From NCBI GenBank assembly GCA_964548905.1, contig CAZJTL010000036.1, positions 1-30,982 on the forward strand: a stretch of DNA of 30,982 nucleotides. Direction: 5' to 3'. The notes beneath the pieces are model-generated. The model did no database searches and had not been told where the DNA came from. It saw only the letters and a list, made by a program, of their open reading frames with translations. Shown here piece after piece: positions 7,568 to 15,580 of this stretch. A program made the position numbers and the translations under genes. Source of the stretch: CAZJTL01 sp964548905 (GTDB taxonomy: Bacteria; Cyanobacteriota; Cyanobacteriia; Cyanobacteriales; Xenococcaceae). Each line of letters begins with the position of its first letter. The first letter of the stretch is position 1.

Positions 7568-9043
7568 ATGAGCAACTTCCCTGACTTTTCCGAACACGGC
7601 TACCAAATCGTTGAAGAATTAGGACGTAACCGTGAAGGTGGACGAATTACCTGGCGTGCTATTCAATTAGAAACCAACAAAATCGTCGTTCTCAAGCAAT
7701 TTTGCTTTGCTACAATCGGTTCTAGTTGGTCTGGTTTCAAAGCTTGCGATCGCGAAATTGAAGTATTGCAGAGATTGAATCATCCTGGTATTCCTAAGTA
7801 TTTGGGAAGTTTTCAAACAATTAATGGTTTTTGTCTCATTCAAGAATATAAAGATGCTCCTTCTTTGGCGATCGAGCGCAGTTATACTCCCGAAGAAATT
7901 AAGGCGATCGCTTCTGGGATTTTAGAAATTTTAGTTTATTTACAATCCCTAATTCCACCAGTTATTCATCGCGATCTCAAACCAGAAAATATTTTATTAG
8001 ATAGCCGAGCGAAAATTTATTTAATTGATTTTGGCTTTGCCAGTCTCGGTATGGGAGAAACTTCTGTTAGTAGTATCTTTCAAGGTACGCCTGGGTTTAT
8101 TCCCCCCGAACAAATTATTAAGCCTACTAAAGCCTCAGATTTATATGCTTTAGGAGTTACTTTAATCTGTTTATTAACAGGCAAAAGATCGACTTCAATT
8201 ACTGAATTAATAACCAGCGATAATCCTTATCAATTAGAATTTAAAGCTTTATTACCTCGTTTAAATCTCAGGTTTGTTAACTGGCTAGGAAAAATGGTGC
8301 AGCCAAGTTTAAAGGAGCGATTTAGCGATGCTAAAGAGGCTTTAGAAGAATTACTGCCCATAGATATAGCTCGATCGCCACAAGTAAAAATTAATCGAAG
8401 TCAACTGAATTTGGCTAGTAAAAAAATAGGAGAAAAACTAACTAATATCTTATCAATTGCTAATGAAGACAAAGAAACTTTATTAGCTGGATCTCTTGCA
8501 ATTATTTCTGAGCAAGATAATAACGATCGCGACTATATTTCTCTATCTCAACAATCATTTACTAGCAATCAAACCGACTTACAAATTACGGTAGATACCA
8601 AAAAATTACTAGCAGGAACAACCTATCACAGCCAACTGTTAGTAAAAACAAATGCCGATCCTGAAACCTATATCATTCCTATTACTATTCAAACTGCTGA
8701 CATTTCCACCAATTCAACTCAACCTTTTTATTTAAAAGTAGGAATAGCGATTGTTTCTATTTTTGCGGTTGTCCTGGCTAAATTAACATTTGCCAATCCA
8801 AACTTATCAATGACACCAGAAGCGATCGCGATTGGCATTGTTGGCGCGATCGTCGCGATCGTCACGCAAATTAGTAGTGCAGCGATCGCCAATAGTTTAA
8901 TGGAAGCAATGTTAATTACTTTTGCTGTTTCTGGATTAGCAATTCTAGCCGCAACGATAGTAATGGGTAGTACTGCTGGTATAGCAGCGATCGCCATTTT
9001 CGTAATTGCTGAAGCGATCGCCCTAATCTATTTAGCTAACTAA
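7568..9043 (+). CDS. Membrane-anchored Ser/Thr protein kinase
   Basis: The kinase domain occupies residues about 12-280: glycine loop ELGRNREGGRITW (degenerate), Lys43 in VVLKQF, a Glu near 63-65, catalytic loop HRDLKPENILL (Asp136), DFG at 154-156, and GTPGFIPPEQ in the activation segment. All catalytic residues are present, so it should phosphorylate Ser/Thr. A middle region (about 285-370) looks beta-rich, possibly an Ig-like sensor or linker (TYHSQLLVKTNADPETYIIP). Residues about 375-491 form four hydrophobic helices, with no large extracellular domain. The ATG at 7568 is chosen over a TTG one codon earlier. It follows the zinc-ribbon gene by 7 bp and its stop overlaps the converging proA-like stop by 4 bp. 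The substrate is unknown. Confidence 0.92.
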   Translation: MSNFPDFSEHGYQIVEELGRNREGGRITWRAIQLETNKIVVLKQFCFATIGSSWSGFKACDREIEVLQRLNHPGIPKYLGSFQTINGFCLIQEYKDAPSLAIERSYTPEEIKAIASGILEILVYLQSLIPPVIHRDLKPENILLDSRAKIYLIDFGFASLGMGETSVSSIFQGTPGFIPPEQIIKPTKASDLYALGVTLICLLTGKRSTSITELITSDNPYQLEFKALLPRLNLRFVNWLGKMVQPSLKERFSDAKEALEELLPIDIARSPQVKINRSQLNLASKKIGEKLTNILSIANEDKETLLAGSLAIISEQDNNDRDYISLSQQSFTSNQTDLQITVDTKKLLAGTTYHSQLLVKTNADPETYIIPITIQTADISTNSTQPFYLKVGIAIVSIFAVVLAKLTFANPNLSMTPEAIAIGIVGAIVAIVTQISSAAIANSLMEAMLITFAVSGLAILAATIVMGSTAGIAAIAIFVIAEAIALIYLAN

Positions 9044-10311
9044 ACTGTCCCCTCTCCCTGCACTACCTGTTTGAGAGTAGTTAAAGCCTCTAATCCAATT
9101 AAACCGCGACGATTGCCTTTTTGATTAGAAATTCCTAGGAATACCGATTCGCCACGTTCGGGTTGACGAGAAAATTTAGGAGAAGCGTTGACATAAATCA
9201 TGGCGCTATCGACATGTAGGGTGAACTGACGACTTTCTTCGTAGGATTCAGTGACGATGCAATTAGCGTGAGAACTGCTGTATTTGTTAATCCAGGCGAT
9301 CGCTTCAGCTAGATTATCCACGACTTTAAAGGCGATCGTTTTATTCAGATAAGGTTTTTTCCATTCTTCTTCCGTAATTGGTTTTAAATGTTCGGAATAT
9401 TCTTCTAGTAAAGCTGCGTCTCCTCTGAGTTCAAAACCATTTTCTTTGAGGCTGTTAAACAGTCTGACAATAAAGGCTGGTTTTTTGTTACTGTCGATTA
9501 AAATCTTGTCGATCGCATTAACTGGATCGGGTTCGCTATCGTGAGAGTCGAGAACGATCGAGCGAGTCAGTTCTAAATCGCCGCTAAAAGACCAATAGAG
9601 ATGGCAATTACCCATCGCCGTTCTCAAGACAGGGATTTTTGATTGTTCTGCTACTTGTTGAATCAAGCTAGGACGACCGTAGGGAATTACTAGATTAATA
9701 TATCGATCGCACTCCAGTAAATCTTGCAGGGACGAACCTCGTTCTGAGGAAATAGTCTCCAAACATCCTCGTGGCAATTCTTCAATTTCTTCTAGGGCAT
9801 TCTTCATGACGTTAGCGATGACGCTATTGGAATGACTGGCAGCACTATCACCGCGTAAAATAATACTATTGCCAGTTTTCAAGCACATTCCTGCCGCGAT
9901 CGCCGCTAATTCGGGGAAGGACTCGTAAACAAAAGCGATCGTTCCCAGTGGAATCAATTGACAATAGGTTTGTGAAGGCTCTAATTGATAGGGAGTATTT
10001 AGTAATTTACCGATCGGATCGGAGAGTCCTGCTAGTCTTTTGAGAACATTAACTGCTGATTCTAGCCTTTCTGGCGTTAACTTGAGCCAGTCGATAATTA
10101 ATTCTGGTACTGCCATTTCTCGACTTGTTTCCAAATCCAGAGTATTAGCTTCCAGAATGTCGTTATAAGCTTGTTCTAGACCCTTGGCGATTGCCTTTAC
10201 CCCTTGGGAACGAATTGCACTTTGAGTGGTTCTGAGTTCCAAAAAAGCGTTATGGGCGCGTTGAACAGATTCAATTATTGGATGGGATGCGCTGTCAATT
10301 TCCATTGCCAT
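9040..10311 (-). CDS. proA: ProA-like protein (gamma-glutamyl phosphate reductase family), atypical active site
   Basis: The 423 residues align along the whole length with gamma-glutamyl phosphate reductase, the NADPH-dependent second step of proline synthesis: LEANTLDLE, a Rossmann part PLGTIAFVYESFPELAAIAA, KTGNSIILRG, LVIPYGRPSLI and MGNCHLYW. In the canonical enzyme the catalytic Cys lies in a (R)PGVCNA(L)E stretch. Here the aligned residues read EPDPVNAIDK, with Val264 in the Cys position. Cyanobacteria often encode two ProA-like proteins, and this looks like the divergent one. It may have a different activity or be regulatory; Cys236 (GNCH) cannot simply substitute. It lies 6 bp downstream of a zinc-ribbon membrane protein gene on the same strand, probably one operon. 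Family assignment is firm; proline synthesis as its function is not. Confidence 0.85.
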   Translation of the reverse strand: MAMEIDSASHPIIESVQRAHNAFLELRTTQSAIRSQGVKAIAKGLEQAYNDILEANTLDLETSREMAVPELIIDWLKLTPERLESAVNVLKRLAGLSDPIGKLLNTPYQLEPSQTYCQLIPLGTIAFVYESFPELAAIAAGMCLKTGNSIILRGDSAASHSNSVIANVMKNALEEIEELPRGCLETISSERGSSLQDLLECDRYINLVIPYGRPSLIQQVAEQSKIPVLRTAMGNCHLYWSFSGDLELTRSIVLDSHDSEPDPVNAIDKILIDSNKKPAFIVRLFNSLKENGFELRGDAALLEEYSEHLKPITEEEWKKPYLNKTIAFKVVDNLAEAIAWINKYSSSHANCIVTESYEESRQFTLHVDSAMIYVNASPKFSRQPERGESVFLGISNQKGNRRGLIGLEALTTLKQVVQGEGTV

Positions 10312-10317
10312 ACTCGA

Positions 10318-10731
10318 TCAATGTCGGTAAGCTAACCAAACCATAAAGGCTGGTAAAACTATCAGCAGCAATAGTATCATTGCCCAAAGAATAATATTCT
10401 GAGAAGAAGACAGCCGTAAGGCAAAGGGAAATGCCACGATGGTTACAATTGGGAGCATTAACATCATTGCCCAAATTGCCGAAAGTACATTTTTTGCCCA
10501 ATTAACAGAGATATTTGTCCAACGATAACCAGTCCATCGCCAAGCTTTTTTCTGATAGATGGTAGATAATTGTTCGATTACCTGACCGTTTTCTTTAAGC
10601 ACGAAAATCTGCTGGCAGCGATCGCACCCAAACGCTTCTGTTAACGTAATCGGCTGCAAACGACCCTTACGTCTGCAAGGACAAGGATATTCATTATCTA
10701 AATCGATTTTTTGGCTTTTGTATGGTCGCAC
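10318..10731 (-). CDS. Zinc-ribbon protein with two membrane helices, unknown function
   Basis: This 137-residue protein has an N-terminal zinc ribbon (CPCRRKGRLQ at about 17-26 and CDRC at 36-39), a short strand-rich stretch (QQIFVLKENGQVIEQLSTIY), and two hydrophobic helices at about 80-105 and 112-134. The layout is that of a small inner-membrane protein with its metal site in the cytosol. The start is a GTG at 10729-10731; no ATG is available in the reading frame before the first Cys pair and the Shine-Dalgarno sequence is weak. It is followed after 6 bp by the proA-like gene, suggesting co-expression, though no functional tie is evident. I do not recognise a named family. Confidence 0.75.
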   Translation of the reverse strand: MRPYKSQKIDLDNEYPCPCRRKGRLQPITLTEAFGCDRCQQIFVLKENGQVIEQLSTIYQKKAWRWTGYRWTNISVNWAKNVLSAIWAMMLMLPIVTIVAFPFALRLSSSQNIILWAMILLLLIVLPAFMVWLAYRH

Positions 10732-10886
10732 TATTGTTATAAAATTTTAAAAAAACAAGAATTGGTTTTTTGAGTGTTTTGCTTATACTCAAATTCTCGC
10801 ATTTACATCCCCGATCGAAACAACACCTTTAACATTATTTTTCTTTTCCATTACAATATTGCAATTTAGCAATGAAGAGATTGTTT

Positions 10887-11867
10887 TCACCTCGTTTGAA
10901 AGATGTTTTGCACCATTACCTTTTCTAAGCTGGCAGCAGTTCGATCTAATTGAGCAACTCGATCGGCATCTAATTGCCAGCCTAAAGCACCAATATTTTC
11001 TTGAGCTTGTTCTACGCTTTTTGCCCCAGGAATGGGAATAAAACCTTTACAGATACACCAATTAATTGCCACTTGGGACATGGTTTTTTGGTACGATTCC
11101 GCTATCTCCTGCAAACATAGTAAAAGTGGCTGAATTTTAGGCAATAGCTGTCTGAATAACAAGCCCCGAATTCCTTTTGGCAAAGAACCCTTTTCAGAAT
11201 ATTTCCCTGTCAACAATCCTAATGCTAGCGGACTGTAGGCGATCGTTTTGATTCCTAATTCGTCACAAACTTCTTTAATCCCTAATTGAGTAACAGGATA
11301 AGTAGATAACAGCGAGTATTGGACTTGTAATGTAGCAATTGGAACACCGCGATCGCTAAATTTTTTATATACTTGTTTCAATCTTTGCGAACCATAGTTA
11401 GATAAACCTACAGCTTTAACTAAACCTCGATCGTAAAGATCGGCTAAACCATCTAACAGCGCTCCCTCCTGCCAAGGTGCATAATTAGCTGTAGACCAGT
11501 GAATTTGTGCTAAATCTACGTTTCGTCCCAAGCGTTGAGCCGATGCTTGGCAAGCTAAAATCATCGAACCACGAGTCAGTCGCCAAGGATAAGGGGCGAG
11601 TTTAGTAGCAAGGCAAATGTTTTCTTTGCCAATACCTGTATATTCGTTGGTAAATTTTCCTAGCAACTTTTCGCTTTGACCGTTTAATCTGCCCGTCCCA
11701 TAGGAATCCCCTGTATCAAATAAGGTTACGCCATTGCTGACACAAAGATCGAAAACCGCTTTTAACTGGCTGTCCATGCTTTCGTCATAACCCCAAAGTA
11801 AGCGGTTTCCCCATGCCCAAGTACCGCAACCCATAGTGGGAAGGAAAAGTTTTTGGCTAGTTTGCAT
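10887..11867 (-). CDS. Aldo/keto reductase
   Basis: This is an NADPH-dependent oxidoreductase of the aldo/keto reductase superfamily (TIM barrel, cytosolic). The catalytic tetrad is visible: Asp51 and Tyr56 in FDTGDSYG, Lys89 in LATKLAP, His123 in AQIHW. The cofactor part ends with IPIPGAKSVEQAQENIGAL. Length (326 residues) is normal. The closest type I recall is the group that includes plant chloroplast oxidoreductases of cyanobacterial origin; the substrate is not predictable. The ATG at 11865-11867 is preferred over the TTG three codons upstream. It appears to be a single-gene unit, separated by about 120 bp from the zinc-ribbon gene downstream of it and by about 1 kb from the GGDEF gene upstream. 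Confidence 0.92.
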   Translation of the reverse strand: MQTSQKLFLPTMGCGTWAWGNRLLWGYDESMDSQLKAVFDLCVSNGVTLFDTGDSYGTGRLNGQSEKLLGKFTNEYTGIGKENICLATKLAPYPWRLTRGSMILACQASAQRLGRNVDLAQIHWSTANYAPWQEGALLDGLADLYDRGLVKAVGLSNYGSQRLKQVYKKFSDRGVPIATLQVQYSLLSTYPVTQLGIKEVCDELGIKTIAYSPLALGLLTGKYSEKGSLPKGIRGLLFRQLLPKIQPLLLCLQEIAESYQKTMSQVAINWCICKGFIPIPGAKSVEQAQENIGALGWQLDADRVAQLDRTAASLEKVMVQNIFQTR

Positions 11868-12882
11868 TTTTCTCAATTTCTACTACTTGCTATTTTTGCA
11901 GAAGTTAAAGTTTCTTTTGTTGATTTTCGATCGCCCCTTAAGATTCGGAGAGTAAATTAGAATTTCTGGAGTGATTTATATATAAGCAAAATTTTTGCTT
12001 ATCTTGCGATCGCTTTAAAAATTTCTATAGTTTTTTGCCCTTTACATAACTTAACTGACAACCAAAAAAGTTCGTTTGAGAGTTACAATTTGGAGATACG
12101 TTTCAGGGGACAGTGTGTCTAAAATTAGCTTCAGTTTGGGAAAACCCTTGAAATAGCGTTAAATTTTTCAGGCGATCGACAAATTAAGAGAGCTTTTTTA
12201 GGGTAGTCGATGCACTAATTTTTTAGGTAATGTAAAGCGATTGTAAATAGTATCTTGACAAATATTGTGTAATAACCACCTGAAGATAGAGGATGATCGA
12301 ATAAATCATCTGCGTAAAGCAGTCCACAGATAAACGCGGATAAACGCAGATAAATAGCCGATCGTTTTTTGGGTCTGGGTAAAATATTCCACAGATTTTG
12401 CTTTTATAGTGTTGAGTTAGATTTGATATTTTTGCTGTTTAATAAACCTGCTATTTACATAATTAATTATCGATCGAAAACACTTAAGATTGTGATTAAG
12501 ATCTCAAACTACAATCACTATGTAAATTAATCTAAAACAATTAAATATTTTCAGTAATTACCCCTAAAAAATATTAATTATTTTTATTGGCTAGCTGTCA
12601 AAATCATGGGCTGCAATTATCGCAATTCCATGTTGATTAGGCGCTTCAAGGGAATATAGTATATTTTTAAAATTTTCAAAAAGACAAAAGAAAAAACATC
12701 AAGCATTTTTTTGATTCCGCATATTCTCAGAAAAAAGAGCTTGTCTTCGCAAAAAAAGATTAGTATTTTCTCGCTTATCAAAATCGATTTTCATCTGACA
12801 CTTTGGATATAAAGCATAAAATATTTTCAATTTAATCAATTTCTTTGTTATTAAATCCTTGTCTAATTAGTCTTCTGGGAAA
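11868..12882. other. AT-rich non-coding region between divergent genes
   Basis: About 1 kb holds no credible open frame on either strand. It contains the upstream regions of the aldo/keto reductase and the GGDEF/EAL gene, a short tandem repeat at 12325-12352, and a small palindrome GACAgtgTGTC at 12111-12121. A TTGACA hexamer at 12254 has no matching -10 box at normal spacing. The last 300 bp before 12883 are very AT-rich, as expected for a promoter or long leader, but no riboswitch-like structure was recognised. Confidence 0.6.
12325..12352. repeat. Tandem 11-bp repeat (GATAAACGC(A/G)), copy 1
   Basis: GATAAACGC(G/A) units occur back to back in the intergenic region. The same composite, reverse-complemented, is at 30004-30032, also in an intergenic region. 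Sequences of this kind are common short dispersed repeats in several bacterial phyla. Confidence 0.75.
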
Positions 12883-15438
12883 ATGGAACATCTGATGCAA
12901 TGCAAACCAATGGAAAAAACACTGCTAGCACAAGCTGAAGTTTCAGAAAGTTTTCGCTCGGTGTTAGAAAGCATAGACGATGCGGTGCTTATTCTCGACC
13001 ATAATAAAAATTGTCTATTTTATAATCCTGCGGCTGAGAGAATCTTTAGCAATTGGCTATCTCCATTATCTTCTGAAGATTGGTTTCAATCTCTAGAATT
13101 CTATCAAGCAGATAGCTTGAGTAATAAAACTTCTACTTGTAAGATTCCCTTTCCAATCAATCAACTATCTTTAGCAAATTTAATGCCAGACGAAGGAGAA
13201 ATAAACGACTTAGAAATCTTTATCCGCAATACTAAAGCTGCTGAAGGATTTTGGTTTAAGGTAACTAGCAAACCACTCAAAGCTATAAATGGCTGCACCA
13301 AAAATAGTGTCCTGGTTTTGCGGGATATTACTAAAAGCAAACAGGCAGAAAAACAATTATTTCACGGTGCTTTTTATGATGGATTGACTAATTTACCCAA
13401 TCGAAATTTACTCTTAAAAAGCCTTAAAGAAGAAATTATTTCCTACCAAAAGCAAGAGAGTAATCTATTTGCAGTTTTATTTCTAGATATCGATCGCTTC
13501 AAATCGATTAACAATAGTCTAGGTCGTTTTTTAGGAGATAGATTGTTAATTGAAATATCGCAAAGATTGAAAACTTGTCTGCGTTCTGAAGATTTAATTG
13601 CTCGTCTTGGTGGTGATGAATTTGCCATTCTCCTCAAAAATATTCAAAGTCTCAATTGTGCGACTAATATTGCTGAGAGAATTTATAAGAGCTTATTGCT
13701 ACCCTTTAATCTTGACGGACAAGAGGTATTTGCTAACGCCAGCGTAGGCATTGCAGTTGGCGATCGAGAATACGAACGCCCAGAAGATCTGCTTAGAGAT
13801 GCGGATCTTGCTATGTCTTATGCCAAAAGAACGGGCAGGGCACATTATCAAATCTTCAAAAAGTCGATGCACGCTCATGCTATCACAGTCTTGCAATTAG
13901 AAAACGATTTAAGAAGAGCGATCGAGCGTCAGGAATTTCAACTGTATTATCAACCAATCGTTTCGATCGCCACCAAAAGAATCAAAGGATTTGAAGCTTT
14001 AGTTCGTTGGCAACATCCAGTTCGAGGTTTTCTCTCTCCCTTAGAATTTATTACTTTAGCTGAAGAAGCAGGTTTGATCGGTTCTTTAGGAAGATGGGTA
14101 CTTCAAAAAGCTTGTCAACAGATGCGTGCTTGGCAATTACAATTTGCTCATGTTTCTGACTGGAAAATGAGCGTTAATATCTCTGCCAAACAAATTATCA
14201 GAACCGATTTTGTCGAACAAGTTCAGGAGGTTTTACAAGAAACAGGTTTATCTCCTTTTAACTTGAAACTAGAGATTACAGAAAGTTCTTTGATGTCAAA
14301 CACTGAATCAACTATTAGTACTCTCTTGCAGTTGAAAGCTTTGGGGATTGATTTTTCTCTAGATGATTTTGGCACTGGTTATTCATCTTTGAGTTATTTG
14401 CATCAATTTCCGATCGCCACTCTCAAAATCGATCGCTCATTTGTCTACAGTATGGACACCAGCAGCGAAAAATTCGGCATCGTCAGAGCTATTATTACCC
14501 TTGCTCGCAATCTGGGCATGGATGTGGTGGCTGAAGGAATAGAAACAGCAAATCAATTAGCTCAATTAAAAATTTTAAATTGCCAGTACGGTCAGGGATA
14601 TTTTTTTGCTAAACCTTTAGATAATCTAGCTACAGAAGCACTAATTAAAATTGACGCAAACGAGCAAGAAAATCATAAACTAGAAAATCCACAAGTATTT
14701 TTAGAAGAGCAAAGAGCGAAAGAACAATTACTGTTAAATATCGAAAATCTACAACAGGAACTCGATCAATTAAAGCAAGAAAAGGTAGATCTAGAAATTA
14801 TGCTAGAAACTGCTACAGAACATGCCGATCTGGTCGAATCTCAATTACACAAGGAAATTAACGATCGCCAGGAAATAGAAATAGCACTTCATTCAGCCAA
14901 TCAAGAATTGGAAAAATTGACTATTTTAGATAGCTTAACTCAGGTCGCAAATCGCCGCCGTTTTGATGATTACTTACTGCAAGAATGGCAAAGACTCAGA
15001 CAAGAAAAAGCACCAATGTCGATGATTTTATGCGATGTAGATTATTTCAAATCTTACAATGATGCCTATGGTCATTTAATCGGCGATCATTGTTTGCAAC
15101 AAATTGCCCTAGCGATCGAAAGTAGCTTAGAAAATCCCGCTCACTTGGTTGCTCGTTATGGCGGTGAAGAATTCGCTTTGATTCTTCCTAACACAGATGC
15201 TCAAGAAGCGATGAAGGTTGCTGAAACCATTCGCACTCAAGTCAAGAGTCTCAAAATCGCGCACCATAAATCTTTAATTGCTGAACATGTAACCCTTAGC
15301 TTGGGTGTTTTTACCATGATTCCTACCCCTGAAGGTTCTCCAGAGTTACTAATCGCCATAGCTGACAAAGCTCTCTATGAAGCCAAAGCACAAGGACGCG
15401 ATCGCGCTATCTTAGCTTTTAATGAAAAAAAAGATTAG
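12883..15438 (+). CDS. PAS-GGDEF-EAL-GGDEF cyclic-di-GMP signalling protein
   Basis: The 851 residues carry, in order, a PAS-like sensor (about 22-152), GGDEF-1 (about 160-325), EAL (about 337-585), a coiled coil (about 605-680) and GGDEF-2 (about 680-848). GGDEF-1 has an intact LGGDEF site (243-247) and an RSED inhibitory I-site five residues before it. EAL retains EALVRW (371-373), NIS (432), ITES, DDFGTGYSS, KIDRSF, VVAEGIET and the final Gln, so phosphodiesterase activity is expected. GGDEF-2 has an intact YGGEEF (760-764) but no I-site. Two cyclases flanking one phosphodiesterase is an unusual order. There is no transmembrane segment, so it is cytosolic. The start at 12883 is the first of three close ATGs (12883, 12895, 12910) and none has a strong Shine-Dalgarno sequence. 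It is a single-gene unit. Confidence 0.93.
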   Translation: MEHLMQCKPMEKTLLAQAEVSESFRSVLESIDDAVLILDHNKNCLFYNPAAERIFSNWLSPLSSEDWFQSLEFYQADSLSNKTSTCKIPFPINQLSLANLMPDEGEINDLEIFIRNTKAAEGFWFKVTSKPLKAINGCTKNSVLVLRDITKSKQAEKQLFHGAFYDGLTNLPNRNLLLKSLKEEIISYQKQESNLFAVLFLDIDRFKSINNSLGRFLGDRLLIEISQRLKTCLRSEDLIARLGGDEFAILLKNIQSLNCATNIAERIYKSLLLPFNLDGQEVFANASVGIAVGDREYERPEDLLRDADLAMSYAKRTGRAHYQIFKKSMHAHAITVLQLENDLRRAIERQEFQLYYQPIVSIATKRIKGFEALVRWQHPVRGFLSPLEFITLAEEAGLIGSLGRWVLQKACQQMRAWQLQFAHVSDWKMSVNISAKQIIRTDFVEQVQEVLQETGLSPFNLKLEITESSLMSNTESTISTLLQLKALGIDFSLDDFGTGYSSLSYLHQFPIATLKIDRSFVYSMDTSSEKFGIVRAIITLARNLGMDVVAEGIETANQLAQLKILNCQYGQGYFFAKPLDNLATEALIKIDANEQENHKLENPQVFLEEQRAKEQLLLNIENLQQELDQLKQEKVDLEIMLETATEHADLVESQLHKEINDRQEIEIALHSANQELEKLTILDSLTQVANRRRFDDYLLQEWQRLRQEKAPMSMILCDVDYFKSYNDAYGHLIGDHCLQQIALAIESSLENPAHLVARYGGEEFALILPNTDAQEAMKVAETIRTQVKSLKIAHHKSLIAEHVTLSLGVFTMIPTPEGSPELLIAIADKALYEAKAQGRDRAILAFNEKKD

Positions 15439-15555
15439 TGTAGCAAGACAAAAATAATCGACCAGTTCAGCTTAAAAGTAGCAAGTAGCAAGGAAGAAAA
15501 CAATTCGCAATTCGCTCTTAAGCAATTAAAAAACTTCTCTACTTAAGACTTAAAA

Positions 15556-15580
15556 CTTCTGCCTTCTGCCCTCTCTTCTC
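15556..15580. repeat. Heptamer-type simple repeat at the mutS 3' end
   Basis: Units of CTTCTGC/CTTCTGCC followed by CTCTCTTCTC lie in the 140-bp converging gap after the GGDEF gene. It is the same class of low-complexity sequence as at 21527, 24627, 27354 and 29974. Confidence 0.6.

Noticed and set aside
8728..8997. An Ala/Ile-rich minus-strand open frame opposite the kinase membrane helices
   Set aside because: Its composition simply mirrors the hydrophobic helices on the other strand.
10295..10501. A small minus-strand frame overlapping the zinc-ribbon membrane protein and proA starts
   Set aside because: It is out of frame with the better supported 10318-10731 gene, whose Cys pairs and helices are convincing.
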